A stretch of DNA of 64,000 bases from Pseudomonas denitrificans (nom. rej.) (GTDB lineage Bacteria > Pseudomonadota > Gammaproteobacteria > Pseudomonadales > Pseudomonadaceae), in the NCBI RefSeq assembly GCF_008807415.1, contig NZ_CP043626.1, forward strand, positions 4,998,501 to 5,062,500, written 5' to 3'. The translations under genes were made by a program, and so were the position numbers. Below, piece after piece: positions 16,809 to 27,277 of this stretch. Numbering within the stretch: position 1 is the first letter of the stretch; the number at the start of each line of letters is the position of its first letter. The notes under the pieces were generated by a model that had not been told where the DNA came from, searched no databases, and saw nothing but the letters and a program-made list of their open reading frames with translations.

Positions 16809-17037
16809 GGCGTTCCACACGCAGGAAAGGGCCTACAGATTACGCGCGGGATCAGCCAAGTAAACGCGGCTACCCCCTTCTTTCTCGCTTGCGTACTCCC
16901 TTGGTGCGGGGCCAGGGGCCGGTGAAAACGCATCCGAGACCCACCGACAAAAACCCGAGCACAACGCGAAAGAAGCGCAGCGGCGCGATTCCGACAATGG
17001 GCACTCCTGATTTCAACCGACTCTCAAGGAGTTCCCC

Positions 17038-17610
17038 ATGACCTCTCCCATCACCCAGGGCCTGCAGGCGCTGAGCCGCCTCGACCACGTCGGCGCCAAC
17101 CTGATGCGCGTCGCCATCGCCGTGGTGTTCATCTGGATCGGTGCGCTGAAATTCGTGCCCTACGAAGCCGACAGCATCACGCCCTTCGTCGCCAACAGCC
17201 CGTTCATGTCGTTCTTCTACGAGCACCCCGAGGACTACCGCGCGCACCTCACCCACGAGGGCGAGCTGGATGTGCAGAAGCGCGCCTGGCAGACCGCCAA
17301 CAACACCTACGGATTCTCCAAGGGGCTGGGCGTGGTGGAGCTGAGCATCGCCCTGCTGGTGCTGCTCAACCCGCTGTCACGGCGCCTGGGCCTGCTGGGC
17401 GGGTTCCTGTCGTTCGGCACGCCGCTGGTGACGCTGAGCTTCCTGATCACCACGCCCGAGGCCTGGGTGGCGGCGCTGGGTGATGCGCAGCACGGCTTCC
17501 CCTACCTGTCCGGCGCGGGCCGGCTGGTGCTCAAGGACACCCTGATGCTCGCCGGCGGCCTGCTGGTGATGGCCGACTCCGCCCGCTCGCTGCTGCACGA
17601 ACGCGCCTGA
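17038..17610 (+). CDS. rclC: DUF417 inner-membrane protein (YkgB/RclC-like)
   Basis: A 190-residue membrane protein of the DUF417 family with about four helices (LMRVAIAVVFIWIGALKF, GVVELSIALLVLLNPL, LGGFLSFGTPLVTLSFLI, LMLAGGLLVMADSA). E. coli RclC belongs to this family and helps survival of hypochlorite stress; its biochemical activity is unknown. A ribosome-binding site AAGGAG lies seven bases before the ATG. It is divergent from the RclR-like regulator across 229 bases and followed 26 bases later by a DUF2790 lipoprotein, which suggests a two-gene operon. Confidence 0.82.
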   Translation: MTSPITQGLQALSRLDHVGANLMRVAIAVVFIWIGALKFVPYEADSITPFVANSPFMSFFYEHPEDYRAHLTHEGELDVQKRAWQTANNTYGFSKGLGVVELSIALLVLLNPLSRRLGLLGGFLSFGTPLVTLSFLITTPEAWVAALGDAQHGFPYLSGAGRLVLKDTLMLAGGLLVMADSARSLLHERA

Positions 17611-17636
17611 TTCAACTCTTCTGAAGGAAACATGCC

Positions 17637-17855
17637 ATGAAAGCGCTGATCGCCCTGATCCTCACCACCCTGTTCGTCGCCGCCTGCGGTACCGTGCCGG
17701 CCCACGACAGGCCCGACGTGCACCGGGTCATTTCCATCACCGATACCCAGCAGGAATGCGGCATCGTGCCGGTGACCATGGTCTACGAAGACGCCCAGGC
17801 CCAGCAGCACGAGTTGCACTACCAGGTGTGGGCCAATGGCTGCAGCGGCGACTGA
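17637..17855 (+). CDS. DUF2790 family lipoprotein
   Basis: A 72-residue small protein with lipoprotein signal (LFVAACG, Cys17) and a DUF2790 body: VISITDTQQECGIVPVTMVYED ... ELHYQVWANGCSG. Two conserved cysteines (CGIVPV and NGCS) probably form a disulfide in the periplasm. DUF2790 proteins are a Pseudomonas-rich family often induced by stress or metals, with no defined function. It follows the DUF417 gene with ribosome-binding site GAAGGAAAC, so it probably belongs to the RclR-like regulon and occupies the place of RclB in E. coli. Confidence 0.85.
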   Translation: MKALIALILTTLFVAACGTVPAHDRPDVHRVISITDTQQECGIVPVTMVYEDAQAQQHELHYQVWANGCSGD

Positions 17856-17873
17856 TCCGTCGCGCCGCCGGAC

Positions 17874-18794
17874 TCAGTCGAGCAGCTCCACCGGCGGCAA
17901 CTGCATGGCCTGCACCTCGGCCTGCAGGAAGTCGCGCAACCGGCGCAGCCGCTCCTGATGCCGACGCGCGCGGGGCCAGACCAGGTAGTAACTCTCGCCG
18001 CTGGCCACCGCGGCGGGCCAGGGCAGCGCCAGGCGGCCCTGGTTGGCATCCTCGGCGACCATCACCAGGTCGCCGATGGAAACCCCGTAGCCACGGGTCG
18101 CGGCGACGATCCCCAGCTCCAGCGTGTCGAACACCTGCCCGCCCTTGAGTGACACCTTCTCCCCCAGACCCATGCGTTGCAGCCAGCGCCGCCAGTCACG
18201 GCGGTCGGGCGTAGGGTGCAGCAGCTCGGCGGCGGCGAGCCGCCCGGCGTCCCAGGGGCCGTCCGCCAGCAGCGCAGGCGCACCGACGGGAATCAGCCAT
18301 TCGGGGAACAGCAGGGTGGCCTCCCAGTCCGGCGGGAAGTGCCCGGAACTGAGCAGCACCGCGCAATCGAAAGGCTCATGGACGAAATCCACGCGGTCCA
18401 CGTCCATCCAGGCACTGGTCAGTTGCACCTCGATATCGCTGTGCTGCATGCGGAACCGGCTCAGCCGCGCCAGCAGCCAGCGCATGGTCAGGGTCGAGGG
18501 CGCCTTCAGGCGCAGCACACCTTCTTCAGCGCGCAGGCTGGCGCAGGCGCGCTCCAGTGCATCGAAGCCATCGCGCAGTCCGGGCAGCAGCATCCGCGCC
18601 GTTTCGGTCAGCTCCAGCTGGCGGCCGCGGCGCTGGAACAGGCGGCAGGCGAAGTGTTCTTCCAGGGTCTTGATGTGCCGGCTCACCGCGCTCTGGGTGA
18701 TCGCCAGTTCCTCGGCGGCGCGGGTGAAGGACGCATGCCGGGCGGCCGCCTCGAAGGCGCGCAGGGCGTAAAGGGGCGGCAACTGGCGGTTCAT
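17874..18794 (-). CDS. LysR-family transcriptional regulator (GcvA-like)
   Basis: 306 residues from ATG at 18794 (MNRQLPPLYALRAFEAAARH, the GcvA-type start). The helix-turn-helix is SFTRAAEELAITQSAVSRHIKTLEE, followed by a periplasmic-binding-protein-like effector domain. It is divergent from the MATE transporter gene with 139 bases between starts, so it probably regulates it. The ligand is unknown. The same LysR/MATE divergent pair lies upstream of proE and rep in P. aeruginosa, as I remember it. Confidence 0.92.
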   Translation of the reverse strand: MNRQLPPLYALRAFEAAARHASFTRAAEELAITQSAVSRHIKTLEEHFACRLFQRRGRQLELTETARMLLPGLRDGFDALERACASLRAEEGVLRLKAPSTLTMRWLLARLSRFRMQHSDIEVQLTSAWMDVDRVDFVHEPFDCAVLLSSGHFPPDWEATLLFPEWLIPVGAPALLADGPWDAGRLAAAELLHPTPDRRDWRRWLQRMGLGEKVSLKGGQVFDTLELGIVAATRGYGVSIGDLVMVAEDANQGRLALPWPAAVASGESYYLVWPRARRHQERLRRLRDFLQAEVQAMQLPPVELLD

Positions 18795-18933
18795 GGTGGG
18801 CTCCAAAAGGCGGCATGCATGAGTATGACTCATGTATGGCATCGCATTTATCCTTTTGTGCCCGGCCCCACAGCAGCCAGAGAATGGAAGGCTCCCCATC
18901 GATGCGGCAGTTGCCGCTTGCTGAGCCTGACTC

Positions 18934-20328
18934 ATGAAACGCCTGTACCGTGACGAACTTGCCGCCATCCTTCGCCTCGCCGGCCCGCTGATCGCCGCGC
19001 AACTGGCCTACGTGGCCATGGTGTTCACCGACACCGTGATGATGGGCAAGCTCGGCCGCGAGGCGCTGGCCGCTGGCGGGCTGGGCGCGTCGACCTATGC
19101 GCTGGTGTCGACCTTCTGCGTCGGCGTGGTGGCGGCCACCGGCAACCTGGTGGCGATCCGGCATGGCGCGAAGGACGCGCGCGGCGTGGTGGAAGCGACC
19201 CAGGCCGGCCTGTGGATCGGTGGCGCGCTGGCGCTGCTGGCGGGCCTGCTGCTGTGGAACCTCGGGCCGATCCTGATCGCCTTCGGCCAGGCGCCGGAAA
19301 CGGTCGCGGGCACCATGAGTTTTCTGCACAGCATCGTCTTCGCCCTGCCCGGCTACATGGCTTTCATGGTGCTGCGCGGCTTCACCAGCGCCATCGAACG
19401 GCCGGGCCCGGTCATGGCCATCAGCCTGATCGGCGCGCTGGCCAACTTCGCCTTGAACTACGCCTTCATCGAAGGCCTGTTCGGCCTGCCGCGCCTGGGG
19501 CTGGCGGGCATCGGCATGGTCACTGCGGTGGTGATGAACGCGCTGCCGGTGATCTTCGCCCTGTACCTGCGCTGGCACCGGGCGTATGCGCCCTACCCGC
19601 TGCTGACCGGGCTGTCGAAGCCGGACCTCAGGGTGATCGGCGAATCCCTGCGCCTGGGCATTTCCATCGGCGGCACCTACGCGGTGGAGTCGGGCATGTT
19701 CACCGTGGCGACCCTGTGCATGGGCGTGATCGGCAGCACCGCGCTGGCGGCGCACCAGATCGCCATCCAGTCGGTGTACGTGGCCTTCATGGTGCCCATG
19801 GGGATTTCCTACGCGGTGACCTTCCGCATCGGCCAGCACTACGGCGCCGGCCGGCTGGTCGAGGCGCGCCGCGCCGGCCGGCTGGGCATAGGCTTCGGCG
19901 CCAGCTGCATGTTCGCCTTCGCCGCGCTGTTCTGGCTCGCGCCGGAGCTGGTCATCGGCCTGTTCATCGACCACAACGACCCGGCCAACCGCGAGGTGGT
20001 GCAGCTGGCCGTCAGCCTGCTGGCCATCGCCGCGTGGTTCGAGCTGTTCGACGGCACCCAGTGCATCGCGATGGGCGCAATCCGTGGCCTGAAGGATGCG
20101 CGTACTACCTTCCTCGTCGGGCTGGCGGGCTACTGGCTGGTGGGCGTGCCGATGGCGCTGCTGCTGGCCTTCCCGCTGGGCTGGGGGCCGAGTGGCGTGT
20201 GGTGGGGGTTGGCCTCCGGGCTGGCCTGCGCGGCCATCGGGCTGACGCTGGCGTTCGAGGCTAAGACCTCGCGCCTGCTGCGCCCGCACACGGCCGGCGC
20301 GGGCCTGGCTGTGCTGGCTGACCGCTAG
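18934..20328 (+). CDS. MATE-family multidrug/Na+ efflux pump, NorM-like
   Basis: 464 residues with twelve predicted membrane helices in two homologous halves (each MatE domain). The NorM pattern is seen in LAAQLAYVAMVFTDTVMMGKLG at the start of the first half and GGTYAVESGMFTVATLCMGVIGSTALAAHQIA in the second. NorM-type pumps export cationic drugs and dyes in exchange for Na+ or protons. Its stop shares CTAG with the convergent proE gene. Substrate range unknown; control by the divergent LysR is inferred. Confidence 0.92.
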   Translation: MKRLYRDELAAILRLAGPLIAAQLAYVAMVFTDTVMMGKLGREALAAGGLGASTYALVSTFCVGVVAATGNLVAIRHGAKDARGVVEATQAGLWIGGALALLAGLLLWNLGPILIAFGQAPETVAGTMSFLHSIVFALPGYMAFMVLRGFTSAIERPGPVMAISLIGALANFALNYAFIEGLFGLPRLGLAGIGMVTAVVMNALPVIFALYLRWHRAYAPYPLLTGLSKPDLRVIGESLRLGISIGGTYAVESGMFTVATLCMGVIGSTALAAHQIAIQSVYVAFMVPMGISYAVTFRIGQHYGAGRLVEARRAGRLGIGFGASCMFAFAALFWLAPELVIGLFIDHNDPANREVVQLAVSLLAIAAWFELFDGTQCIAMGAIRGLKDARTTFLVGLAGYWLVGVPMALLLAFPLGWGPSGVWWGLASGLACAAIGLTLAFEAKTSRLLRPHTAGAGLAVLADR

Positions 20329-22085
20329 CTGACCGAGTCCTGCAGGCGCAGCGCGCGGTTGGCGCCGAACACCAGGAACCGCGCCAGCTCCGCGAGCGGC
20401 AATGGGCGGCTGATCCAGTAGCCCTGCACCTGGTCGCAGCCGAACTGGCGCAGCTCGTCCTGCTGGGCGATGGTCTCGACGCCCTCGGCGACCACTTCCA
20501 GGTTCAGGTTGTGCGCCAGGTTGATCATGGCCTTCACCAGTTGCAGGTTTTCCGGGCGCTCGTGCATGTCGCCGACGAAGCTCTTGTCGATCTTCAGCAG
20601 GGTGATGGGCAGGCTGCTCAGGTGCACGAAGGACGAGAAGCCGGTGCCGAAATCGTCCAGCGAGAAGCGCACGCCCAGGCGGCCGAGGGCCTGCATGGTC
20701 TGCTGGACCTGGTCGCTGCGGCGCATCACGGCGGTTTCGGTGAGCTCGAACTCCAGCCACTGCGCGTCGACGCCGCGCTCGCGGATCAGGCGCTCCAGGG
20801 TCGGCAGCAACTGGCTGTCCTGGAACTGGCGGAACGACAGGTTCACCGCCATGTGCAGCGGCGGCAGGCCACGCCCGCGCAGCCATTGCATGTCGCGCAG
20901 GGCACGGGAGATGACCCAGTAGCCCAGCGGCACGATCAGCCCGCTTTCCTCGGCCAGCGGCACGAAGTCGCCCGGCGTCAGCAGGCCGCGCTCGGGGTGG
21001 CGCCAGCGCACCAGCGCTTCGAGGCCGACGATCTGCCCGCTGTGCAGGTCCAGGCGCGGCTGGTAGTGCAGTTCCAGTTCGTCGCGGCGCAACGCCCGGC
21101 GCAGTTCGCTTTCCAGGTCGGCCAGGCTGCGCGCGCCGCGGTTGATGCGTTCGTCGAAGACGTGGAAGGTGCAGCCCTGGCGCGACTTGGCCTGCTGCAT
21201 GGCAATGTGCGCGTGCCACAACAGCGGGTCGGCCGCTTCGCCGGCGCGGGCATGGGCCACACCCAGGCTGCAGCCCAGCAACAGGCTTTCGCCCTCGACC
21301 CAGTAGGGTTCGCCCAGGGATTCGACGATCAGCTCGGCAATCTTCTCCACCCGCGCCGGGTCGCGGCGGGTGTCCAGCAGCAGGGCGAACTCGTCGCTAC
21401 CCAGGCGGGCAATGTCGTCGCCGTTGTCCAGGTGCGCCTTCAGGCGCGCCACCACCTGCAGGATCAGGCGGTCGCCGGCCTGGTGGCCGAGAGCGTCGTT
21501 GACGTGGCGGAAGTTGTCCAGGTCCAGGTGGCCCAGCGCCAGGCCGCGCCCTTCGCTCTCGCTGAGACGGGCGGCGAGCAGGGTCTGGAAGCCCTGGCGG
21601 TTGGCGATGCCGGTCAGCGGGTCCTGTTCGGCCAGGCTCTGCAGGGTGTTCTGCAGCGAGGTGCGCTCACGCACGTAACGCAGGGTACGGCGCAGGACTT
21701 CGACGCTGAGGGATTCGGCCACCAGGTAATCGGCAACGCCAACCGGCTCTTGCGCGGGCTCGCGCTCCAGCAGCAGGACCAGCGGCAGGTGGCATTGGTG
21801 GGCGGACGGCAATTTGCCGGGCGTGGCGAGCACCAGGCCGACCTGATCTTCATCGAACAGGCTGCTGGCGGCCTGCCAGGACGGGGCCGTGATCAGCGAA
21901 TAGCCCTGCCCCAACGCGGCCAGATGCCCGCGCAGTAGCTGGGCCCACTGCGGCGCTTCCGCCAGCAGGAGCAGGCGCGTTGGTTCGACCGACGCTGCCA
22001 AGCGACCCCCATGTATCTCTAAAAAGGGGAGAAACTCCAGGCACCATCCCTGCGCCCACTTCTCCCGGTTTTGAAGCAACGCCAT
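20325..22085 (-). CDS. proE: GGDEF/EAL protein, c-di-GMP phosphodiesterase ProE-like
   Basis: 586 residues: an N-terminal response-regulator-like region (about 35-150) lacking a clear phosphoacceptor, then GGDEF (about 160-315) and EAL (about 325-575). The GGDEF active site reads RLGSDEF, so the diguanylate cyclase signature is altered (GSDEF) and the I-site is not evident. The EAL domain is complete: EALVRW, a conserved NLSFRQF, DDFGTGFSS, KIDKSF and EGVET. It should therefore degrade c-di-GMP, matching P. aeruginosa ProE (PA5295), which sits between the MATE gene and rep. AGGAAG precedes the ATG at 22085. Confidence 0.9.
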   Translation of the reverse strand: MALLQNREKWAQGWCLEFLPFLEIHGGRLAASVEPTRLLLLAEAPQWAQLLRGHLAALGQGYSLITAPSWQAASSLFDEDQVGLVLATPGKLPSAHQCHLPLVLLLEREPAQEPVGVADYLVAESLSVEVLRRTLRYVRERTSLQNTLQSLAEQDPLTGIANRQGFQTLLAARLSESEGRGLALGHLDLDNFRHVNDALGHQAGDRLILQVVARLKAHLDNGDDIARLGSDEFALLLDTRRDPARVEKIAELIVESLGEPYWVEGESLLLGCSLGVAHARAGEAADPLLWHAHIAMQQAKSRQGCTFHVFDERINRGARSLADLESELRRALRRDELELHYQPRLDLHSGQIVGLEALVRWRHPERGLLTPGDFVPLAEESGLIVPLGYWVISRALRDMQWLRGRGLPPLHMAVNLSFRQFQDSQLLPTLERLIRERGVDAQWLEFELTETAVMRRSDQVQQTMQALGRLGVRFSLDDFGTGFSSFVHLSSLPITLLKIDKSFVGDMHERPENLQLVKAMINLAHNLNLEVVAEGVETIAQQDELRQFGCDQVQGYWISRPLPLAELARFLVFGANRALRLQDSVS

Positions 22086-22295
22086 CCGGACTTCCTACGG
22101 ATGTAGACGAAACTTCAGAGAAACTCTTAAGAGTTTTCTTCAAGTAATGCTGTCACAAGCCTAATACATGTACAGATTTATCCAAAACACATAAGTACGA
22201 TCGTGTCACAGATCGCCGCGATTCCGAGCGGCACCCCGACGCCCGGCACGGCCTGCTAGAATACGCGCCCGCTCCACTACAGACCCCCGCCTTTC

Positions 22296-24305
22296 ATGTC
22301 CCGACTCAATCCCCGGCAGCAAGAGGCCGTGAACTACGTCGGCGGCCCGCTCCTGGTGCTGGCCGGCGCCGGCTCCGGCAAGACCAGCGTGATCACCCGC
22401 AAGATCGCCTACCTGGTGCAGCAATGCGGCATCCGCGCCCAGTACATCGTCGCCGTGACCTTCACCAACAAGGCCGCCCGCGAGATGAAGGAGCGCGTCA
22501 GTACCCTGCTGCGCCCCGGCGAAGGCAAGGGCCTGACCGTCTCGACCTTCCACAACCTGGGCCTGAACATCATCCGCAAGGAACATGCGGCCCTGGGCTA
22601 CAAGCCCGGCTTCTCGATCTTCGACGAGAGCGATGTGAAGGCGCTGATGACCGACATCATGCAGAAGGAATATTCCGGCGATGACGGTCTGGACGAGATC
22701 AAGGGCCTGATCGGCAGCTGGAAGAACGACCTGATCCTTCCGCAAGAGGCGCTGGAAAAGGCGCGCAACCCCAAGGAACAGACCGCTGCGATGGTCTACC
22801 TGCACTACCAGCGCACGCTCAAGGCGTACAACGCGGTGGACTTCGACGACCTCATCCTGCAGCCGGTGAAGCTGTTCCAGGAGCACCCGGAGATCCTCGA
22901 CAAGTGGCGCAACCGCGTGCGCTACATGCTGGTGGACGAGTACCAGGACACCAACGCCAGCCAGTACCTGCTGGTGAAGATGCTGGTGCAGCAGCGCGCG
23001 CACTTCACCGTGGTGGGCGACGACGACCAGTCGATCTACGCCTGGCGCGGCGCGCGCCCGGAAAACCTGATGCAGCTCAAGGAAGACTTCCCCTCGCTGA
23101 AGGTGGTGATGCTGGAGCAGAACTACCGCTCCACCAGCCGCATCCTCAAATGCGCGAACATCCTCATCGCCAACAACCCCCACGTGTTCGAGAAGCAGCT
23201 GTGGAGCGAGATGGGCGAAGGCGACCCGATCCGGGTGATCCGTTGCCGCAACGAGGAGTCCGAAGCCGAGCGGGTGGCGATGGAAATCCTCACCATCCAC
23301 CTGAAGACGCAGCGGCCCTACAGCGAATTCGCCATCCTCTACCGGGGTAACTATCAGGCGAAGCTGATCGAGCTGAAACTTCAGCACCACCAGATTCCCT
23401 ATCACCTGTCAGGCGGCACCAGCTTCTTCGGACGCCAGGAAGTGAAGGACCTGATGTCCTATTTCCGCCTGCTGGTGAACCCGGACGATGACAACGCCTT
23501 CCTCCGGGTAATCAACGTGCCGCGCCGGGAGATCGGCTCCACCACCCTGGAGAAGCTCGGCAACTACGCCACCGAGCGCGGCTGCTCGATGTTCAACGCC
23601 TCCGGCGAGCTGGGCCTGTCCGAGCATCTGGACGCCCGCTACATCGAGCGCCTGCAGCGCTTCAAGCGCTTCATCGACAAGGTCCGCGAGCAGTGCGCCG
23701 GCAGCGACCCAATCGGTGCGCTGCGCAGCATGGTGATGGACATCGACTACGAGAACTGGCTGCGGCAGAACGCCTCCAGCGACAAGATCGCCGACTTCCG
23801 CATGGGCAACGTCTGGTTCCTCATCGAAGCGCTGAAGAACACCCTGGAACGCGACGAAGAAGGCGACATGACCATCGAGCAGGCCATCGCCAAGCTGGTG
23901 CTGCGCGACATGCTCGAGCGCCAGCAGGAAGAGGAAGAAGGCGCCGACGGCGTGCAGATGATGACCCTGCACGCCTCCAAGGGCCTGGAATTCCCCTACG
24001 TGTTCATTCTCGGCGTGGAAGAGGAAATCCTCCCGCACCGCTCCAGCATCGAGGCTGACACCATCGAGGAAGAGCGGCGTCTGGCCTACGTGGGCATCAC
24101 CCGGGCGAAAAAGAACCTGGCGATGACCTTCGCCGCCAAGCGCAAGCAGTACGGCGAGATCATCGACTGCTCGCCCAGCCGCTTCCTCGACGAGCTGCCG
24201 CCCGAGGACCTGGTCTGGGAAGGCCAGGAAGACGCGCCGCAGGAGGTCAAGGTGGCCAAGGGCAACTCGGCGCTGGCGGATATCCGGGCGATGCTCAAGC
24301 GCTGA
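22296..24305 (+). CDS. rep: ATP-dependent DNA helicase Rep
   Basis: 669-residue superfamily 1A 3'-5' helicase that clears proteins ahead of replication forks and interacts with DnaB. Walker A is GAGSGKTS, Walker B VDEYQDTN, motif III GDDDQSIYAWRGA, motif IV QNYRST, motif V MTLHASKGLEF and motif VI YVGITRAKKNL. Length and N terminus (SRLNPRQQEAVNYV) fit Rep rather than UvrD. It is separated from proE by a divergent 210-base region. Confidence 0.97.
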   Translation: MSRLNPRQQEAVNYVGGPLLVLAGAGSGKTSVITRKIAYLVQQCGIRAQYIVAVTFTNKAAREMKERVSTLLRPGEGKGLTVSTFHNLGLNIIRKEHAALGYKPGFSIFDESDVKALMTDIMQKEYSGDDGLDEIKGLIGSWKNDLILPQEALEKARNPKEQTAAMVYLHYQRTLKAYNAVDFDDLILQPVKLFQEHPEILDKWRNRVRYMLVDEYQDTNASQYLLVKMLVQQRAHFTVVGDDDQSIYAWRGARPENLMQLKEDFPSLKVVMLEQNYRSTSRILKCANILIANNPHVFEKQLWSEMGEGDPIRVIRCRNEESEAERVAMEILTIHLKTQRPYSEFAILYRGNYQAKLIELKLQHHQIPYHLSGGTSFFGRQEVKDLMSYFRLLVNPDDDNAFLRVINVPRREIGSTTLEKLGNYATERGCSMFNASGELGLSEHLDARYIERLQRFKRFIDKVREQCAGSDPIGALRSMVMDIDYENWLRQNASSDKIADFRMGNVWFLIEALKNTLERDEEGDMTIEQAIAKLVLRDMLERQQEEEEGADGVQMMTLHASKGLEFPYVFILGVEEEILPHRSSIEADTIEEERRLAYVGITRAKKNLAMTFAAKRKQYGEIIDCSPSRFLDELPPEDLVWEGQEDAPQEVKVAKGNSALADIRAMLKR

Positions 24306-25076
<771 letters not shown>

Positions 25077-25091
25077 TCCAGCGCGATTCAC

Positions 25092-25127
25092 GAAAAAGGC
25101 GGGCGCCGAACAGGGCCCGCCTTTTTT
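25092..25127 (+). terminator. Intrinsic terminator of xpt
   Basis: Stem AGGCGGGC / GCCCGCCT with loop GCCGAACAGG and a TTTTTT tail, 15 bases after the xpt stop. The flanking A-run makes it usable in reverse too. Confidence 0.88.
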
Positions 25128-25144
25128 CATGCCCGGAAAATCAT

Positions 25145-25250
25145 GCAGGGGCGGGCCATGCCAGCGATCGCGCGTAAAGCGCGCTCCTGCAGGGAAGCTG
25201 GAACTGCGGCCGCCTGCCGGCGGATCGCGGGCATGGCCCGCTCCTACAGG
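25145..25250. repeat. Two adjacent REP-type elements
   Basis: GGGGCGGGCCATGCCAGCGATCGCG...GCGCGCTCCTGCAG (about 25147-25192) and a half unit GCGGATCGCGGGCATGGCCCGCTCCTACAG (25220-25249). The second supplies the stop codon of the CoA hydrolase/transferase gene on the minus strand. Confidence 0.75.
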
Positions 25251-27141
25251 TTCGCCCGACTGGCTTTCAGGCCGGCCAGCACCAGGCGCTGGTACAGTTC
25301 TTCACGCAGTCCGTCAGGCCTGGCCAAGCCCATGCGCTCCAGATGCTCCGGGAAAGCCTCCGGCTCCGGCGCGTCCAGGGTCGCCTTGCCCAGTTCGAGA
25401 ATCTCGCTCAGGCGCAGCTTGCTCTTCAGCCAGCCCAATGCCCGAAGCAGGTCGCGCTCGTGCTCGGTGAAGTCGCAGCCCAGCGGGAATTCCGGCAATA
25501 ACTGGCGCAACCCCGGGTCGCTTCGCGCAGGCGCTCCGGGGTGTTGTTGCGGTAGCGCTCGTCCAGTTCGAAATCCTTCGGCAGCTTGCCGGCTTCCTGG
25601 GCCTGGGCGATCAGCTCGTCCTGGAAGCGCGAGTCGGCGATGGCCAGCAGTGCCGCGATCACCTCGGCGTCGTTCCTGCCGCGCAGGTCGGCCACCCCGT
25701 ACTCGGTCACCACCATGTCGCGCAGGTGCCGGGGGATGGTGGTGTGGCCGTAGCTCCAGACAATGTTGGAGCTCAGCTCGCCTTCGGATTCGCGCCAGCT
25801 GCGCAGCATCAGGATCGAGCGCCCGCCCTCCAGCTCATGGGCCTGGGCGACGAAGTTGTACTGCCCGCCGACGCCGCTGAGCACGCGGCCGTCCTCCAGT
25901 TGGTCGGCCACGCCGGCGCCCAGCAGGGTGACGGTGAAGGCGCTGTTGATGAAACGCGCGTCGCGGCGCTGCTCGCGCTTGAGCTCCTCGTCGCGGTAGA
26001 GGTTGTTGACGAAGCCGATGCCGGTCATGCCGATTCCGGCCAGTTCCTCGCGAGGCATTTCGCGCAGGCGTCGGTAGAAGGCCTGCGGGCCGAGGAAGAA
26101 GCCGCCATGCAGCCAGACGCCCGGTTCGCTGGGCGACGAGCCCGGCCGTGCCGCGACCCGCCGGTTGAGCACGCCTGCCTCGGCCAGCGCCAGCAGGCCG
26201 GGAACGAACATTTCGCTGCAGCCGTACAGGCCCTGTTCGAACTCGCCGAGGCCGCCGTCGCGCTCGATCAACCCGGCGTGTCGCGCGGTAGAGTCGAGGC
26301 CGTCGAGCAGCGCGCGATAACCGTCGTTGTCGCGCTGGCGGGTGAGCAGTGCCGAGGTCAGGGCGTCGCCCATGGAGCCGATGCCGATCTGCAACGTGCC
26401 GCCATCGCGCACCAGAGCACTGGCGTGCAGGCCGATGCAATGGTCCTGCAGGCCAACCGGCAGGTTGGGCGTGGAGAACAGCGTGCTGCTGTCGCCCGGC
26501 GCATCCACCAGCAGGTCGAAGAAGTCCTCGTCCACCTCGGCGTCGCCGGGCATGTAGGGCAACTGGTCGTGGACCACACCGAGGGTGACGATGGTTTCGC
26601 CGGCCGCGCGGCGACGCTGCAGCATCGGCAGCAGGTCGAGGGTGATGTCCGGATTGCACGCCAGGCTCAGCTTGCCCGGTCGCGATGGGTCGCGGGCCAC
26701 CAGTTGGGCAACGGCGTTGACGCCCTTGGCGTTGATATCGCGCGCCACGTGGCTGTAGTTGCAGCTGATGTAGTTCTGCTGCGCCGGGGCGCTGTCCAGC
26801 AGGCTGCCGGGCTGCAGGTAGAACTCCTCGACGCGGATGTTCTCCGGCAGGCTGCCGCTGCGCAGGTCGTGCAGGTAGTCGAGTTCGGGGTAGTCGCCGT
26901 AGATGCGCTCGACGAAGGGTTCGAGGAAGCGCCGCTGCAGCTCGCCGCCGGCCTGCGGACGGCCGAGTGACAGCGCGGTATAGAGCGTCAGCTGTCGGCG
27001 CGGGTTCTCGCGGATGTGCCGGTACAGCGCGTTGGCCAGCTGGTTGGGCTTGCCCAGCCCGAGCGGCAGGCCGAGGCGGATGTGCCCGTCCAGGCGTTGC
27101 AGCAGTTCTTCGACGGCAGTTTCGATCGAGCAGGATTGCAC
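25244..27141 (-). pseudogene. Acetyl-CoA hydrolase/CoA-transferase family gene, frameshifted near its 3' end
   Basis: About 630 codons from GTG at 27141, preceded by AGGAGGG. The first frame runs to about 25510 and contains the CoA-transferase family 1 architecture (GLGKPNQLANAL, YISCNYSHVARDINAKGVN, VTEYGVADLRGRN and a C-terminal LDERYRNNTPERLREA). The last 85 residues (LRQLLPEFPLGCDFTEHERDLL to KASRANL) continue in another frame. A single missing base at about 25510-25515 (a CGGGG run on the minus strand) would join them. Without it the protein ends in unrelated residues at 25426. It may be a real decay event or a sequencing error. Its final stop lies inside a REP element. Confidence 0.8.
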
Positions 27142-27235
27142 CGGGCATCCCTCCTGGTTCGTTTCAACGACAGGAGTTTGGACCGGCTTTGCGCAAAAGT
27201 TGCTCCCGCGACGCACCAGGTGACAAATCGCGGGC

Positions 27236-27264
27236 ATGAAAAAGCCGCCCTTGGCGGCTTTTCG
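27236..27264 (-). terminator. Intrinsic terminator after cytochrome c5 gene
   Basis: On the minus strand AAAGCCGCC-AAGG-GGCGGCTTTTTC follows the cycB stop by about 14 bases: a perfect stem with a T-run. Confidence 0.85.
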
Positions 27265-27277
27265 CACAGGTCGGCTA

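Noticed and set aside
18526..21219. 897-codon open frame on the minus strand across LysR, MATE and proE
   Set aside because: Overlaps three well-supported genes; translation is Ala/Arg/Gln-rich with only a LysR fragment out of context.
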